Below are positions 11,970-23,779 of a DNA stretch of 64,000 bases, piece by piece. The stretch's first letter is position 1, and each line of letters begins with the position of its first letter. Under the pieces are notes generated by a model. The model saw only the letters and a program-made list of their open reading frames with translations. It was not told where the DNA came from and ran no database searches. The translations under genes and the position numbers were made by a program. Source of the DNA: Alopecurus myosuroides (taxonomy: Eukaryota; Streptophyta; Magnoliopsida; Poales; Poaceae); the NCBI GenBank assembly GCA_028641055.1, contig CM054059.1, positions 432,950,332-433,014,331 of the forward strand. The letters are read 5' to 3'.

Positions 11970-13023
11970 TGTAACATCCCAAGTCTGAAAAATAGCCTTT
12001 AGGATGTTTGCTCTCTGTTATTTTATGTTTTGCATCATGGCATCATGTTGGTTGCATTTGTTTTGCTTGTTTTCCATTTGTTTTCCTCTGTTTTCATTTG
12101 TTTTCCAACTGTTTTCCTTTGTTTTCTATTTGAATCTCAAACCAAAATTCAAACCTTTTGTTTCATCCTTGTGATGTTACAATTTCCCAAAATGATATTT
12201 CAAAATAAAACAATCATATGTTTCCATTAAAGTGTGATCTCAAAACTGTTGTTTCGTTTCTATAAAAATGCATCCACTAATCAAACCCTTTTCAAATTCA
12301 ATTTGTTTTCCATTTGAAACTCCAAACCAACATCCAAATAATTGTTCATACTTGTTATGTTACACTTTCCAAATAAAAAGTTTCAATTAAAACAACTAGT
12401 TGTTTCTATTTAAATAGAACCATTAACTTGTTATTTCTATTTAATAACTCATCTGAATCAATTCACAATCAAATTCAAACCACATTTTCCAAAACAGAAA
12501 ACATGTTGATCTTATAAAAATTGCAACACAATTACTAATCATTTGTTTTCAGTTAAAATCATTTGATCACCATAATTAAAATATAGTTTTCAATAACCAC
12601 TTAACCATAAATTTCAATCAAATTCTTTCCAAGTCAAAACAGCCCCATAATTCAATTAATTTGAAATACCAAAACTTGCATTTGGTTAATATTACCTAAA
12701 GGAGTTAACCCATATTTTTCTGAAATTTTTACTAACCTCAAAACCCTCATTCTCTTCCTTTTCCAATTCAGCCAAAAAAAAAATAGAACAAATAATAAAA
12801 AGATTAAAGCAAGGAGAGAGAGAGAGAAGCCACCAAAGCCCAATTTCTCCCCCAGCCCACCTATTTTCTTTCTGGCCCAGTACCCCTTCGATACTCTTTC
12901 TTCCTCCTGCAGACGTCATCACAGTACGATCATGTCCTCCACCGTATGATCATCTCCACCCCCCCTGGATGGCCTGCCGTACCATGGCCCTTCTCCTTTA
13001 TAGCTCACCTTCCCCCTCTCCCA

Positions 13024-13036
13024 ACCCTAAACCCTA
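13024..13036 (+). promoter_or_regulatory. Telobox in the LL-B 5' LTR
   Basis: CCCTAAACCCTAG lies 33 bases downstream of a CTTTATAGC TATA-like sequence. Teloboxes near transcription starts are known in plant promoters. The copy in the 3' LTR is at 18872-18884, and LL-C has an equivalent at 39878-39892. Confidence 0.45.
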
Positions 13037-13569
13037 GCTCCCTCTCTTTTCCCTCAAGCCGCCATCCCTTCTTCTCTCTTTTCTCCCTGTATCTTCTCTG
13101 TACTGAACCTGAAGCTTCCACCAAAAACCTCCACCTTTCTCCGGTGGTCGCCGGCCGTCCGGGGCCCCTCCGGCCGCGCCAGCGGCGGGAATGGAGCCGC
13201 CGCTCCACCCTCTACCTTCTCCCCCCCTCGGCTTGGGCCGGGAGGGACTGAGCCGCCGCCACCGTCGAGGATTCCCGCCGCCAAACTTCCTGTCCGCCCT
13301 GCTGCACCACCTGCTGTCCGCCCCAACGATCCACGCCTCCTGTTCCGCGATCAGCCAAGGTGAGGTGCGCCTCCTCCTCCCTCCTCTCGATCCTCCTCCC
13401 TCTTCTCCTCACGCACCAGGCCCCCACGGCGAGCAGCCGCTGCCGGAGATCCCCAGCGATCTGGTTCCTGTCCGCTCGGGTTCAGATTGGCTGCATCCAA
13501 AAAATTCAGTTGACGTCGAAACAACAGCACATACCCCCCGAGGCCCCCCTCCCTAACACAACAGCAGCC

Positions 13570-13653
13570 TAGCCCAGTTGGTTGGTTCCCCAGCGCAGGA
13601 AGCAGGAGGTGGGGGGTTCGAATCCCACCTCCCACCAATAAACCACCTCTTTT
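13570..13653 (+). other. tRNA-like Pol III module in the LL-B 5' LTR
   Basis: The A-box TAGCCCAGTTGG (13570-13581) fits the consensus fully. The B-box GGTTCGAATCC (13615-13625) follows 45 nt later, as in a tRNA, and TTTT lies at 13650-13653. The T-arm region forms a 9-bp perfect hairpin, GGAGGTGGG with CCCACCTCC, around a loop holding the B-box core. TTCC and GGAA can form an anticodon-arm-like stem. No acceptor stem pairs, so it is probably not a tRNA gene. The module starts right after CAGCAG. Confidence 0.6.
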
Positions 13654-14929
13654 ATTTTACATGTTTTTGGTCACAAAACTTGTCAGTAATCACACATAGG
13701 CCCCTGGTATTTAATCTAGCCCCTGCAAATATTTTTTTTTCCAAGTCCCTAGATCCATAAAAATGGCAGATTTGCACCCAATTTTGGAAATTGCATAAAT
13801 AAATCATCCTAACTCCAAATCCAACATTTTTGATATGTTTTCAATACCAAATTAAATGATCTATCCAAATATAAAATTTGTTTACTGTTTTGAATATTTT
13901 AAATTGGTGCAAAATTTGAAAACTTGTCAAATTCACTTAAATTTGCAAAATTCATAACTTGTTCATAAAAATTCCAAATTCAACAAACTAAATATGTTTT
14001 CCAATCAACTTTTCATGTACTTTCCAAATATAAATTTTGTTTGCTGTTTTGAATAATTTAAATTGCTGAAAACAACTGTTTCTTGTTTATTGCATTTAAA
14101 ATTGCCAAAATAATAACTTGCTCATACTAAATCCAATTTCCACAAATGAAATATGTTTTCCATGCAAAATTAAACCCTCTTTCCAAATATAAACTTTGTT
14201 TTCTGTTTTGAATAATTAAAATTGGTTAAATAATTTAAACCTTGTTTAAATCATTTAATATTGTTAAATTCATACCTTGATCAAAACAAATTCTTTTGGG
14301 ACATATAAAATATGTTTTCAAACCATCAAAGCATAACCTTTTCAAATATGAATCTCACTTAATGTTTTGCACAAATAAAAATTCAAATAAGTTCATGTTT
14401 GAATTAAATTCATTTAATTCTTTTTTAACTTGTTTAATTCCTAAATAATTCATTTGACATCCTTTTTCAACAAGTGAAACATGTATTCCAACTAAAATCT
14501 TGTTTTCTTTTCAATTATAAACTTTGTTATCTATTCTGAACAATTAAAAGTGGTGAAAACAACAAATGCTTGTGTGACACCTTTAAGTAACCAAAATTCC
14601 AAAACTTAATGAATGAATTTCCAAACTTGTTAAACCATATTTCCATTTGGTTCTATTGTTGTTATTTTTCTGTTTTCCTCATCCATGCATCATGCTAATC
14701 CACTTTCATATAATGATTAGTTGTAAAACAATTAATTCCACCATAATTCATGGGCTTTCCAGATGCAATCCAATTGCATATGGGTCCATTTAATCCTGTT
14801 TCTATCTTGTCAACTAGTTTATTTTGTTGCAACCATTAACTTGACATGCATCATCTTTGATTGTGCACAATGCCATGATAATGATTGTTTATATTTCTGC
14901 CTTGTTTGTTTGCTTCTTCTCGGATAAAC

Positions 14930-15005
14930 GACGACGTTGAGACCGACGATCCTTACGACACCCCCTCTAAGGAGTTAGCTCAGTACCAGGCTACTGGGTT
15001 TGCAG
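14930..15005 (+). CDS. LTR exon X of LL-B 5' LTR
   Basis: A 76-nt open block encoding DDVETDDPYDTPSKELAQYQ and ending FA plus one base, then a GCAAGT splice donor. LL-A and LL-C have the same length with substitutions only. It joins in phase to 16229-16296, which would leave a 1223-nt GC-AG intron. An upstream acceptor is unclear here: LL-A and LL-D have ATAG where this copy has ATAA. Confidence 0.35.
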
Positions 15006-16228
15006 GCAAGTTATCACTCACATGAACCACTGTGTTCCTTTCAACATTGATTACCGATACTTTCCGTTGTTCTTTTCTGCTGGCCTTAGTAGTAGTTGTT
15101 TCTGTTACGAACCCATCACATGAATCCCTTAACCCTGATATTGCCTCATCTCCCCTCCTACAACCCATTGTTTGAGCCAGTGTCTTACTAGCATGCTTAG
15201 GATGTTTTGCTCGAGTCTGTTACCCGTTACTTTCAGTTACTATTTCATTATGTTCTGGGGGCTCGATGTTTAATCAATCAATCATGCTAATGATATGACT
15301 AAATAATAATTTGCTGATAAGGCACCGGCAGGAGGCCCTTTGTGGTTTTGAGGCCTGCTAGTGTCGACCCTAATAGGAAAAGGGTCTTGTCTACTGATCC
15401 ATGATGAGCGCACTACCCGCATGTGGGAAGCGAGTATGGGCGCCCCCCTCAATTTGACTCGATTCGCATGTCGTCCAAATCGCCTCATTTAGTTCGGGTT
15501 TTCCATTTGCTGCATGCATGATCTTGCGAGCCCTTGGTACCCGGGTGGAACTTTCGTAGTCGGCATATAGGGGGACACGTTCTTAGAGTTCTATGAGGGT
15601 CCATTTTCTTCTGGGCTCGATTAGCCGTGCGCCCAAGGTTCTTTGGGCTTGATGCGAAGAAGAGTTGAGTTGTGTAGAGTACCTCGCTTGGTGGGTTAGC
15701 TCCCCATCTGGCGGGTTATTCTTGCGTGTACGGCTAAATTGGTGCAACCCTGCAGGGATAATCTTCTCGAGAAGCCGTGTTTTCCGCGGTTATGGATTAC
15801 TTGGTGAAAGTACTGGCTAACAAGTACTCAGGACAACTTAAACATAATGATCAAACATGTTACACACAATGATTAATAACTTGACTAGTAATAGGTTGAT
15901 GACATAATAACTTGATTCACTTTTAATACAACTGCGTGAGTTATCCTCGGATTGCTTCTTTGGATAAGGGGCGAGATCCAGGATGGGTTTGTTTGAAGTT
16001 ATCTTTCAGTTGGTTACAACACTCGATCTTATCCCCTTTCTGTTAGTTGGAAGTTGTAGTTCTCTGTAGTTGGTTAGCGCAGCCAGTTGCAGCATCTTTT
16101 ATATCCCTCTCTTCCGTTGAACCCAAGGCATCTGTGCTTGGTGTTGACGGGTTACACTTTGGTGAACTGTGAGTCTTGCTTGCCGGTACGTTGGTGTACT
16201 GACCCCTTTGGGGCTGTGGTTTACGCAG

Positions 16229-16296
16229 ACGACGTTTCCGAGGATCTACAGGGTGGCTACTACGTGGAGTATGACGACGAGACTGCTGACGAGTAG
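16229..16296 (+). CDS. LTR exon Y of LL-B 5' LTR
   Basis: After a TTTACGCAG acceptor, a 68-nt block encodes DDVSEDLQGGYYVEYDDETADE (first Asp split with exon X) and TAG. Read without splicing it is the end of a 69-codon ORF from 16087. The LL-A and LL-C homologues keep frame and stop and differ in length by one codon. The product is a small acidic C-terminus with no recognised domain. Confidence 0.4.
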
Positions 16297-16769
16297 ATAG
16301 CGGACCCGGGCAGGATCCGAGACTTCGTGGATGGGCTCCGTCTTTACATTTCCGGCCTCTTAGGCCTATTTGGATCTTGTCTGTACTCAGACATGTTGAA
16401 TGCTTCCGCTGTGATGTAATGATGTATTGTTGGGGCATGTGCCCTCTGAATGATTGTATTTGCTATCTCTGCTCTAATGAGAGCTATTTGCAACTTATTT
16501 CAATCTTTTGTGTCGTAGAGATCTGTTGTGATATCAGTTGTTCAACGCCGTTGACGTACCATGTGTGTATGGTTTGAAGTACGTCGACGGAAGTGCCTTT
16601 GATCTCTAGTGGATAGTTTACATCGACGATGGAATAGCAGGGCTTGTGTTGTCGCGCATAAGCGCAGGCCTACCAGGAAGCTGGGACGTGGGAGCAGTTA
16701 TGCCCCATAATCCAAGCATCTGCTATCCAGTTCGTACGGTGAGTATCCCCTAGACATCAGGGTGCGACA

Positions 16770-17817
16770 AATGGTATCAGAGCTTGTCTGCCTGTAGGAT
16801 CCCTTTTTACTGGTCGCAGTTGAGTCTAGAAACTATTTTGTAGCTATATAGGAAAAATGAAACGTGAGAGTAGGAATTCTGTTCTTTTTCTTCTTTCCCC
16901 ACCCACCCTCCCTTTTCTGGTAAGGAAGTGCAACGTTGTTTTCCCTTCTCATCTAAACTTTCAAGTTAGGATTTCACGTATTCTGGTTTCTCTAGGATGG
17001 TTATATCTACTAGACCATAGGAATGGAGGTGGTTGTGACATGATTTATCATGTTGCCTACTCACGATTGAGAACGGAGGCGTGTAAGCCCCGGAAGCAGA
17101 TCCTCTATTCCTTAAGCAGTAGATATTGATCCTTTAGAAGCCCGGATGGGTTTTTCCGTAGTACCTCAGGAGTTTTGTTCTCGTTTTCCCCGATGTTGAT
17201 ATCCTGTTCTTCTCAACATCCTTTTCGTCCGTTGAAATCTTGTTGTTGTTTTCCACTTCAATTATTCTACCGGCGTCTAATCAAAGATTGCACGTTCATT
17301 TGCTAAACTCTATTCCAGCCAAAAGTGTTATTTGATACCGGAGCATCACATTCCTTTGTGTCAACAATCTTTTCCACAACATACAACCCAATTCTGGTTC
17401 CACTAAGCAATCAAAACTCTGTTCACTCCCCGGGATCTCAAATGTTGACTTCCAAGATAAGTAAGAACAATCCAATTCTAATGAGAGGCCACATATTCCT
17501 CGTTACTCTCATGTTGCTGATTCTGACATTGATGTCATCCTTGGTGTTCCATTGATGTCAATAACTCTGTTCCAACCTTATTACAGATAGTCTATTCTCC
17601 AAATGAATCAAGTTTTATCCAGCTATACACCATCGATACAAAAACCTCAACCTTTACTTGAAAATGTTCCGGTGGTTTCCAAATTCCCTGACGTCTATCC
17701 AATGTGCACGATGTGTTTCACGTGTCACAACTCAAGAAGATCTTCCCAAGAAGTATCCGGACCTTTTCTTTTCTCAGTAGGAATCTCGGGGCGCGATTCC
17801 TTCAAGGGGGGGCGTTT
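16770..17817 (+). other. LL-B internal region with chromovirus remnants
   Basis: A region of 1048 bp. A protease scrap reads LFDTGASHSFVS (about 17325-17360), the active-site motif of chromovirus gypsy elements, and decays within about 60 codons. Near 17700-17760 the DNA matches the integrase C-terminal VHDVFHVSQ segment seen in LL-C but is out of frame. A purine tract AAGGGGGGGCG ends a few bases before the 3' LTR. No complete gene. Confidence 0.75.
16772..16783 (+). promoter_or_regulatory. Primer-binding site of LL-B
   Basis: TGGTATCAGAGC, two bases after the 5' LTR, complementary to the 3' end of initiator tRNA-Met. Confidence 0.88.
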
Positions 17818-19415
17818 TGTAACATCCCAAGTCTGAAAAATAGCCTTTAGGATGTTTGCTCTCTGTTATTTTATGTTTTGCATCATGTCATCATGTTGGT
17901 TGCATTTGTTTTGCTTGTTTTCCATTTGTTTTCCTCTGTTTTCATTTGTTTTCCAACTGTTTTCCTTTGTTTTCTATTTGAATCTCAAACCAAAATTCAA
18001 ACCTTTTGTTTCATCCTTGTGATGTTACAATTTCCCAAAATGATATTTCAAAATAAAACAATCATATGTTTCCATTAAAGTGTGATCTCAAAACTGTTGT
18101 TTTGTTTCTATAAAAATGCATCCACTAATCAAACCCTTTTCAAATTCAATTTGTTTTCCATTTGAAACTCCAAACCAACATCCAAATAATTGTTCATACT
18201 TGTTATGTTACACTTTCCAAATAAAAAGTTTCAATTAAAACAACTAGTTGTTTCTATTTAAATAGAACCATTAACTTGTTATTTCTATTTAATAACTCAT
18301 CTGAATCAATTCACAATCAAATTCAAACCACATTTTCCAAAACAGAAAACATGTTGATCTTATAAAAATTGCAACACAATTACTAATCATTTGTTTTCAG
18401 TTAAAATCATTTGATCACCATAATTAAAATATTGTTTTCAATAACCACTTAACCATAAATTTCAATCAAATTCTTTCCAAGTCAAAACAGCCCCATAATT
18501 CAATTAATTTGAAATACCAAAACTTGCATTTGGTTAATATTACCTAAAGGAGTTAACCCATATTTTTCTGAAATTTTTACTAACCTCAAAACCCTCATTC
18601 TCTTCCTTTTCCAATTCAGCCAAAAAAATATAGAACAAATAATAAAAATATTAAAGCAAGGAGAGAGAGAGAGAAGCCACCAAAGCCCAATTTCTCCCCC
18701 AGCCCACCTATTTTCTTTCTGGCCCAGTACCCCTTCGATATTCTTTCTTCCTCCTGCAGACGTCATCACAGTACGATCATGTCCTCCACCGTATGATCAT
18801 CTCCACCCCCCCTGGATGGCCTGCCGTACCATGGCCCTTCTCCTTTATAACTCACCTTCCCCCTCTCCCAACCCTAAACCCTAGCTCCCTCTCTTTTCCC
18901 TCAAGCCGCCATCCCTTCTTCTCTCTTTTCTCCCTGTATCTTCTCTGTACTGAACCTGAAGCTTCCACCAAAAACCTCCACCTTTCTCCGGTGGTCGCCG
19001 GCCGTCCGGGGCCCCTCCGGCCGCGCCAGCGGCGGGAATGGAGCCGCCGCTCCACCCTCTACCTTCTCCCCCCTCGGCTTGGGCCGGGAGGGACTGAGCC
19101 GCCGCCACCGTCGAGGATTCCCGCCGCCAAACTTCCTGTCCGCCCTGCTGCACCACCTGCTGTCCGCCCCAACGATCCACGCCTCCTGTTCCGCGATCAG
19201 CCAAGGTGAGGTGCGCCTCCTCCTCCCTCCTCTCGATCCTCCTCCCTCTTCTCCTCACGCACCAGGCCCCCACGGCGAGCAGCCGCTGCCGGAGATCCCC
19301 AGCGATCTGGTTCCTGTCCGCTCGGGTTCAGATTGGCTGCATCCAAAAAATTCAGTTAACGTCGAAACAACAGCACATACCCCCCGAGGCCCCCCTCCCT
19401 AACACAACAGCAGCC

Positions 19416-19499
19416 TAGCCCAGTTGGTTGGTTCCCCAGCGCAGGAAGCAGGAGGTGGGGGGTTCGAATCCCACCTCCCACCAATAAACCACCTCTTTT
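19416..19499 (+). other. tRNA-like Pol III module in the LL-B 3' LTR
   Basis: Same module as at 13570: A-box 19416-19427, B-box 19461-19471, T4 at 19496-19499, with the same hairpin. Both boxes are unchanged between the LTRs, as expected for a young element. Confidence 0.6.
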
Positions 19500-20775
19500 A
19501 TTTTACATGTTTTTGGTCACAAAACTTGTCAGTAATCACACATAGGCCCCTGGTATTTAATCTAGCCCCTGCAAATATTTTTTTTTCCAAGTCCCTAGAT
19601 CCATAAAAATGGCAGATTTGCACCCAATTTTGGAAATTGCATAAATAAATCATCCTAACTCCAAATCCAACATTTTTGATATGTTTTCAATACCAAATTA
19701 AATGATCTATCCAAATATAAAATTTGTTTACTGTTTTGAATATTTTAAATTGGTGCAAAATTTGAAAACTTGTCAAATTCACTTAAATTTGCAAAATTCA
19801 TAACTTGTTCATAAAAATTCCAAATTCAACAAACTAAATATGTTTTCCAATCAACTTTTCATGTACTTTCCAAATATAAATTTTGTTTGCTGTTTTGAAT
19901 AATTTAAATTGCTGAAAACAACTGTTTCTTGTTTATTGCATTTAAAATTGCCAAAATAATAACTTGCTCATACTAAATCCAATTTCCACAAATGAAATAT
20001 GTTTTCCATGCAAAATTAAACCCTCTTTCCAAATATAAACTTTGTTTTCTGTTTTGAATAATTAAAATTGGTTAAATAATTTAAACCTTGTTTAAATCAT
20101 TTAATATTGTTAAATTCATACCTTGATCAAAACAAATTCTTTTGGGACATATAAAATATGTTTTCAAACCATCAAAGCATAACCTTTTCAAATATGAATC
20201 TCACTTAATGTTTTGCACAAATAAAAATTCAAATAAGTTCATGTTTGAATTAAATTCATTTAATTCTTGTTTAACTTGTTTAATTCCTAAATAATTCATT
20301 TGACATCCTTTTTCAACAAGTGAAACATGTATTCCAACTAAAATCTTGTTTTCTTTTCAATTATAAACTTTGTTATCTATTCTGAACAATTAAAAGTGGT
20401 GAAAACAACAAATGCTTGTGTGACACCTTTAAGTAACCAAAATTCCAAAACTTAATGAATGAATTTCCAAACTTGTTAAACCATATTTCCATTTGGTTCT
20501 ATTGTTGTTATTTTTCTGTTTTCCTCATCCATGCATCATGCTAATCCACTTTCATATAATGATTAGTTGTAAAACAATTAATTCCACCATAATTCATGGG
20601 CTTTCCAGATGCAATCCAATTGCATATGGGTCCATTTAATCCTGTTTCTATCTTGTCAACTAGTTTATTTTGTTGCAACCATTAACTTGACATGCATCAT
20701 CTTTGATTGTGCACAATGCCATGATAATGATTGTTTATATTTCTGCCTTGTTTGTTTGCTTCTTCTCGGATAAAC

Positions 20776-20851
20776 GACGACGTTGAGACCGACGATCCTT
20801 ACGACACCCCCTCTAAGGAGTTAGCTCAGTACCAGGCTACTGGGTTTGCAG
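20776..20851 (+). CDS. LTR exon X of LL-B 3' LTR
   Basis: Same 76-nt block and GC donor as in the 5' LTR copy; it is joined in phase to 22075. Confidence 0.33.
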
Positions 20852-22074
20852 GCAAGTTATCACTCACATGAACCACTGTGTTCCTTTCAACATTGATTAC
20901 CGATACTTTCCGTTGTTCTTTTCTGCTGTCCTTAGTAGTAGTTGTTTCTGTTACGAACCCATCACATGAATCCCTTAACCCTGATATTGCCTCATCTCCC
21001 CTCCTACAACCCATTGTTTAAGCCAGTGTCTTACTAGCATGCTTAGGATGTTTTGCTCGAGTCTGTTACCCGTTACTTTCAGTTACTATTTCATTATGTT
21101 CTGGGGGCTCGATGTTTAATCAATCAATCATGCTAATGATATGACTAAATAATAATTTGCTGATAAGGCACCGGCAGGAGGCCCTTTGTGGTTTTGAGGC
21201 CTGCTAGTGTCGACCCTAATAGGAAAAGGGTCTTGTCTACTGATCCATGATGAGCGCACTACCCGCATGTGGGAAGCGAGTATGGGCGCCCCCCTCAATT
21301 TGACTCGATTCGCATCTCGTCCAAATCGCCTCATTTAGTTCGGGTTTTCCATTTGCTGCATGCATGATCTTGCGAGCCCTTGGTACCCGGGTGGAACTTT
21401 CGTAGTCGGCATATAGGGGGACACGTTATTAGAGTGCTATGAGGGTCCATTTTCTTCTGGGCTCGATTAGCCGTGCGCCCAAGGTTCTTTGGGCTTGATG
21501 CGAAGAAGAGTTGAGTTGTGTAGAGTACCTCGCTTGGTGGGTTAGCTCCCCATCTGGCGGGTTATTCTTGCGTGTACGGCTAAATTGGTGCAACCCTGCA
21601 GGGATAATCTTCTCGAGAAGCCGTGTTTTCCGCGGTTATGGATTACTTGGTGAAAGTACTGGCTAACAAGTACTCAGGACAACTTAAACATAATGATCAA
21701 ACATGTTACACGCAATGATTAATAACTTGACTAGTAATAGGTTGATGACATAATAACTTGATTCACTTTTAATACAACTGCGTGAGTTATCCTCGGATTG
21801 CTTCTTTGGATAAGGGGCGAGATCCAGGATTGGTTTGTTTGAAGTTATCTTTCAGTTGGTTACAACACTCGATCTTATCCCCTTTCTGTTAGTTGGAAGT
21901 TGTAGTTCTCTGTAGTTGGTTAGCGCAGCCAGTTGCAGCATCTTTTATATCCCTCTCTTCCGTTGAACCCAAGGCATCTGTGCTTGGTGTTGACGGTTTA
22001 CACTTTGGTGAACTGTGAGTCTTGCTTGCCGGTACGTTGGTGTACTGACCCCTTTGGGGCTGTGGTTTACGCAG

Positions 22075-22142
22075 ACGACGTTTTCGAGGATCTACAGGGT
22101 GGCTACTACGTGGAGTATGACGACGAGACTGCTGACGAGTAG
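22075..22142 (+). CDS. LTR exon Y of LL-B 3' LTR
   Basis: Same 68-nt block ending in TAG after a CGCAG acceptor. Compared with the 5' LTR copy there is a Ser-to-Phe change in the exon and a Gly-to-Val change just upstream. Confidence 0.35.
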
Positions 22143-22620
22143 ATAGCGGACCCGGGCAGGATCCGAGACTTCGTGGATGGGCTCCGTCTTTTCATTTCCG
22201 GCCTCTTAGGCCTATTTGGATCTTGTCTGTACTCAGACATGTTGAATGCTTCCGCTGTGATGTAATGATGTATTGTTGGGGCATGTGCCCTCTGAATGAT
22301 TGTATTTGCTATCTCTGCTCTAATGAGAGCTATTTGCAACTTATTTCAATCTTTTATGTCGTAGAGATCTGTTGTGATATCAGTTGTTCAACGCCGTTGA
22401 CGTACCATGTGTGTATGGTTTGAAGTACGTTGACGGAAGTGCCTTTGATCTCTAGTGGATAGTTTACATCGACGATGGAATAGCAGGGCTTGTGTTGTCG
22501 CGCATAAGCGCAGGCCTACCAGGAAGCTGGGACGTGGGAGCAGTTATGCCCCATAATCCAAGCATCTGCTATCCAGTTCGTACGGTGAGTATCCCCTAGA
22601 CATCAGGGTGCGACAAATCT

Positions 22621-23298
22621 CAGACCCAGCCACGATGCCATTAGGTTATGAGGACCGATTACTTGCAATAAGTACGGTTACAATCTCATAACCGGACAAT
22701 AGAGCCAAACTTTCTCTTGGTTTTTCTTGTTTAAGCTTGATGTGACTCGCAATAATGTGGCATGTTTTGCTAACATATAAGTACAATCAGTCATGATGCC
22801 CGCTGGGACTTGCCTGACCCTGTTTTTATAGAGTTATAGAAGCATCGAATATCCACGCGAAAGCCGGCTTACAACAAAGAGAATCAAAAGGATCATCTAA
22901 ACCACAAGTTATGCGGAGTAAAAGGCGATAGCCGGAAACTCACCATGTATTAAGCATAGCTTCAAAGTTCATATGTGAAACTATATGGTTTGGGCCTTAG
23001 CAAAAACAGGGAGTTTTCTTAAGTTGCAAATCCCTAGACTCAGAAATTTGGGTCTTGGGGACTTGGGAATCTGAGAAAACAGCAAGCCATCTAGTCAATG
23101 AGCTTAAAACCCAAAAGTCCGAGTCTTGGGGACTTGGGGACTTAAGAAACAAAGGTCACCCAGTCAAAAGATCCTAAGACCCGGAAACCGAGTCTCGGAG
23201 ACTTGGAGGGAAACTTTGCTTTATCCCAAGACTCAAGAGTCGGTATTTGTTGCAGAAAATGTAGAAATGCAAAAATATGCAAACATAAGGGCGAAAAG
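22621..23298 (+). other. Gy1 post-pol spacer, right part
   Basis: Continues Gy1 after the LL-B TSD. No gene seen. It carries several copies of a GTCTTGGGGACTTGGG-type motif (23040-23240); the matching Gy2 region (about 28360-28520) has related motifs. The last five bases, AAAAG (23294-23298), are the TSD of Gy2. Confidence 0.65.
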
Positions 23299-23779
23299 TG
23301 TCGTGGGATAATCACGGCAGATGTTACCGGGGGTAACTGATCTTGGGGCAAGACGACACGGGTGTTTGGGAGAGGGTTTAGCTCAGAGGAAAACATGGTG
23401 CAATTCGATCTGGTAGCCGGCAATCAAAGTCGCCGAGTCTCCGATCTTGATATAACAACTCAACTATGGGATTACACTGGATGCTCGATATCAAGCGATA
23501 TTGCTAGGGTTCTTGGACCTCTGTCTAAAACTAGACCTGGGGGTCGGTTTATAAAGCACCCGTACCCCCTGGCTTATTCCCCAAGGCGCATCCTGGATCC
23601 TACCCGGACACGGCGCACAAACCCTGGCTTTCCTTTACAGTAACCCACAATCCGGATTGCTGGGCCTACAAACTTGGGCCTTCCACAAGCTTCCTTATCT
23701 TTAGCCGGATCCTGCGCACCGTCCTTTGGGCCGGGTTACTCCTTGGAGTTTGGCCTACCGGGTTATCATCCCCCCGTCA
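23299..23779 (-). repeat. Gy2 3' LTR
   Basis: 481 bp. On the minus strand it runs from TGACGGGG to CCCACGACA. Differences from the other LTR lie near 23315, 23382, 23440 and 23613. Confidence 0.93.

Larger units (their letters stand above)
11970..16769 (+). repeat. 5' LTR of LL-B (4800 bp)
   Basis: Order: AT-rich 1 kb; a promoter-like zone with CTTTATAGC near 12991 and a telobox at 13024-13036; a GC-rich leader to about 13365, where CAAGGTGAGG could be a donor; a tRNA-like module (13570-13653); a 1.25 kb AT-rich intron-like segment; exon X (14930-15005); a conserved non-coding block; exon Y (16229-16296). ORFs in the GC-rich zone are not conserved in LL-C or LL-D. Confidence 0.92.
11970..22615 (+). 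mobile_element. LL-B: complete large-LTR non-autonomous element
   Basis: Two LTRs of about 4.8 kb, nearly identical, flank only 1048 bp of internal sequence. Both start TGTAACATCCCAAGTCTG and end GGGTGCGACA. A perfect TSD AATCT flanks it (11965-11969 and 22616-22620). There is a TGGTATCAGAGC primer site and a purine tract before the 3' LTR. It encodes no complete protein; internal scraps of a chromovirus-type gypsy polyprotein show its ancestry. It must be mobilised by another element. Confidence 0.93.
17818..22615 (+). repeat. 3' LTR of LL-B (4798 bp)
   Basis: Collinear with the 5' LTR with scattered single-base differences, for example GGCATC/GTCATC near the start, and small length changes in A/T and C runs. 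The tRNA-like module is at 19416-19499, exon X at 20776-20851, exon Y at 22075-22142 (two amino-acid changes), and the telobox at 18872-18884. Confidence 0.92.

Noticed and set aside
13563..13640. A true tRNA gene in the LL-B LTR
   Set aside because: A-box, B-box and spacing fit, but the acceptor strands do not pair and the D stem is poor. Kept as a tRNA-like module only.
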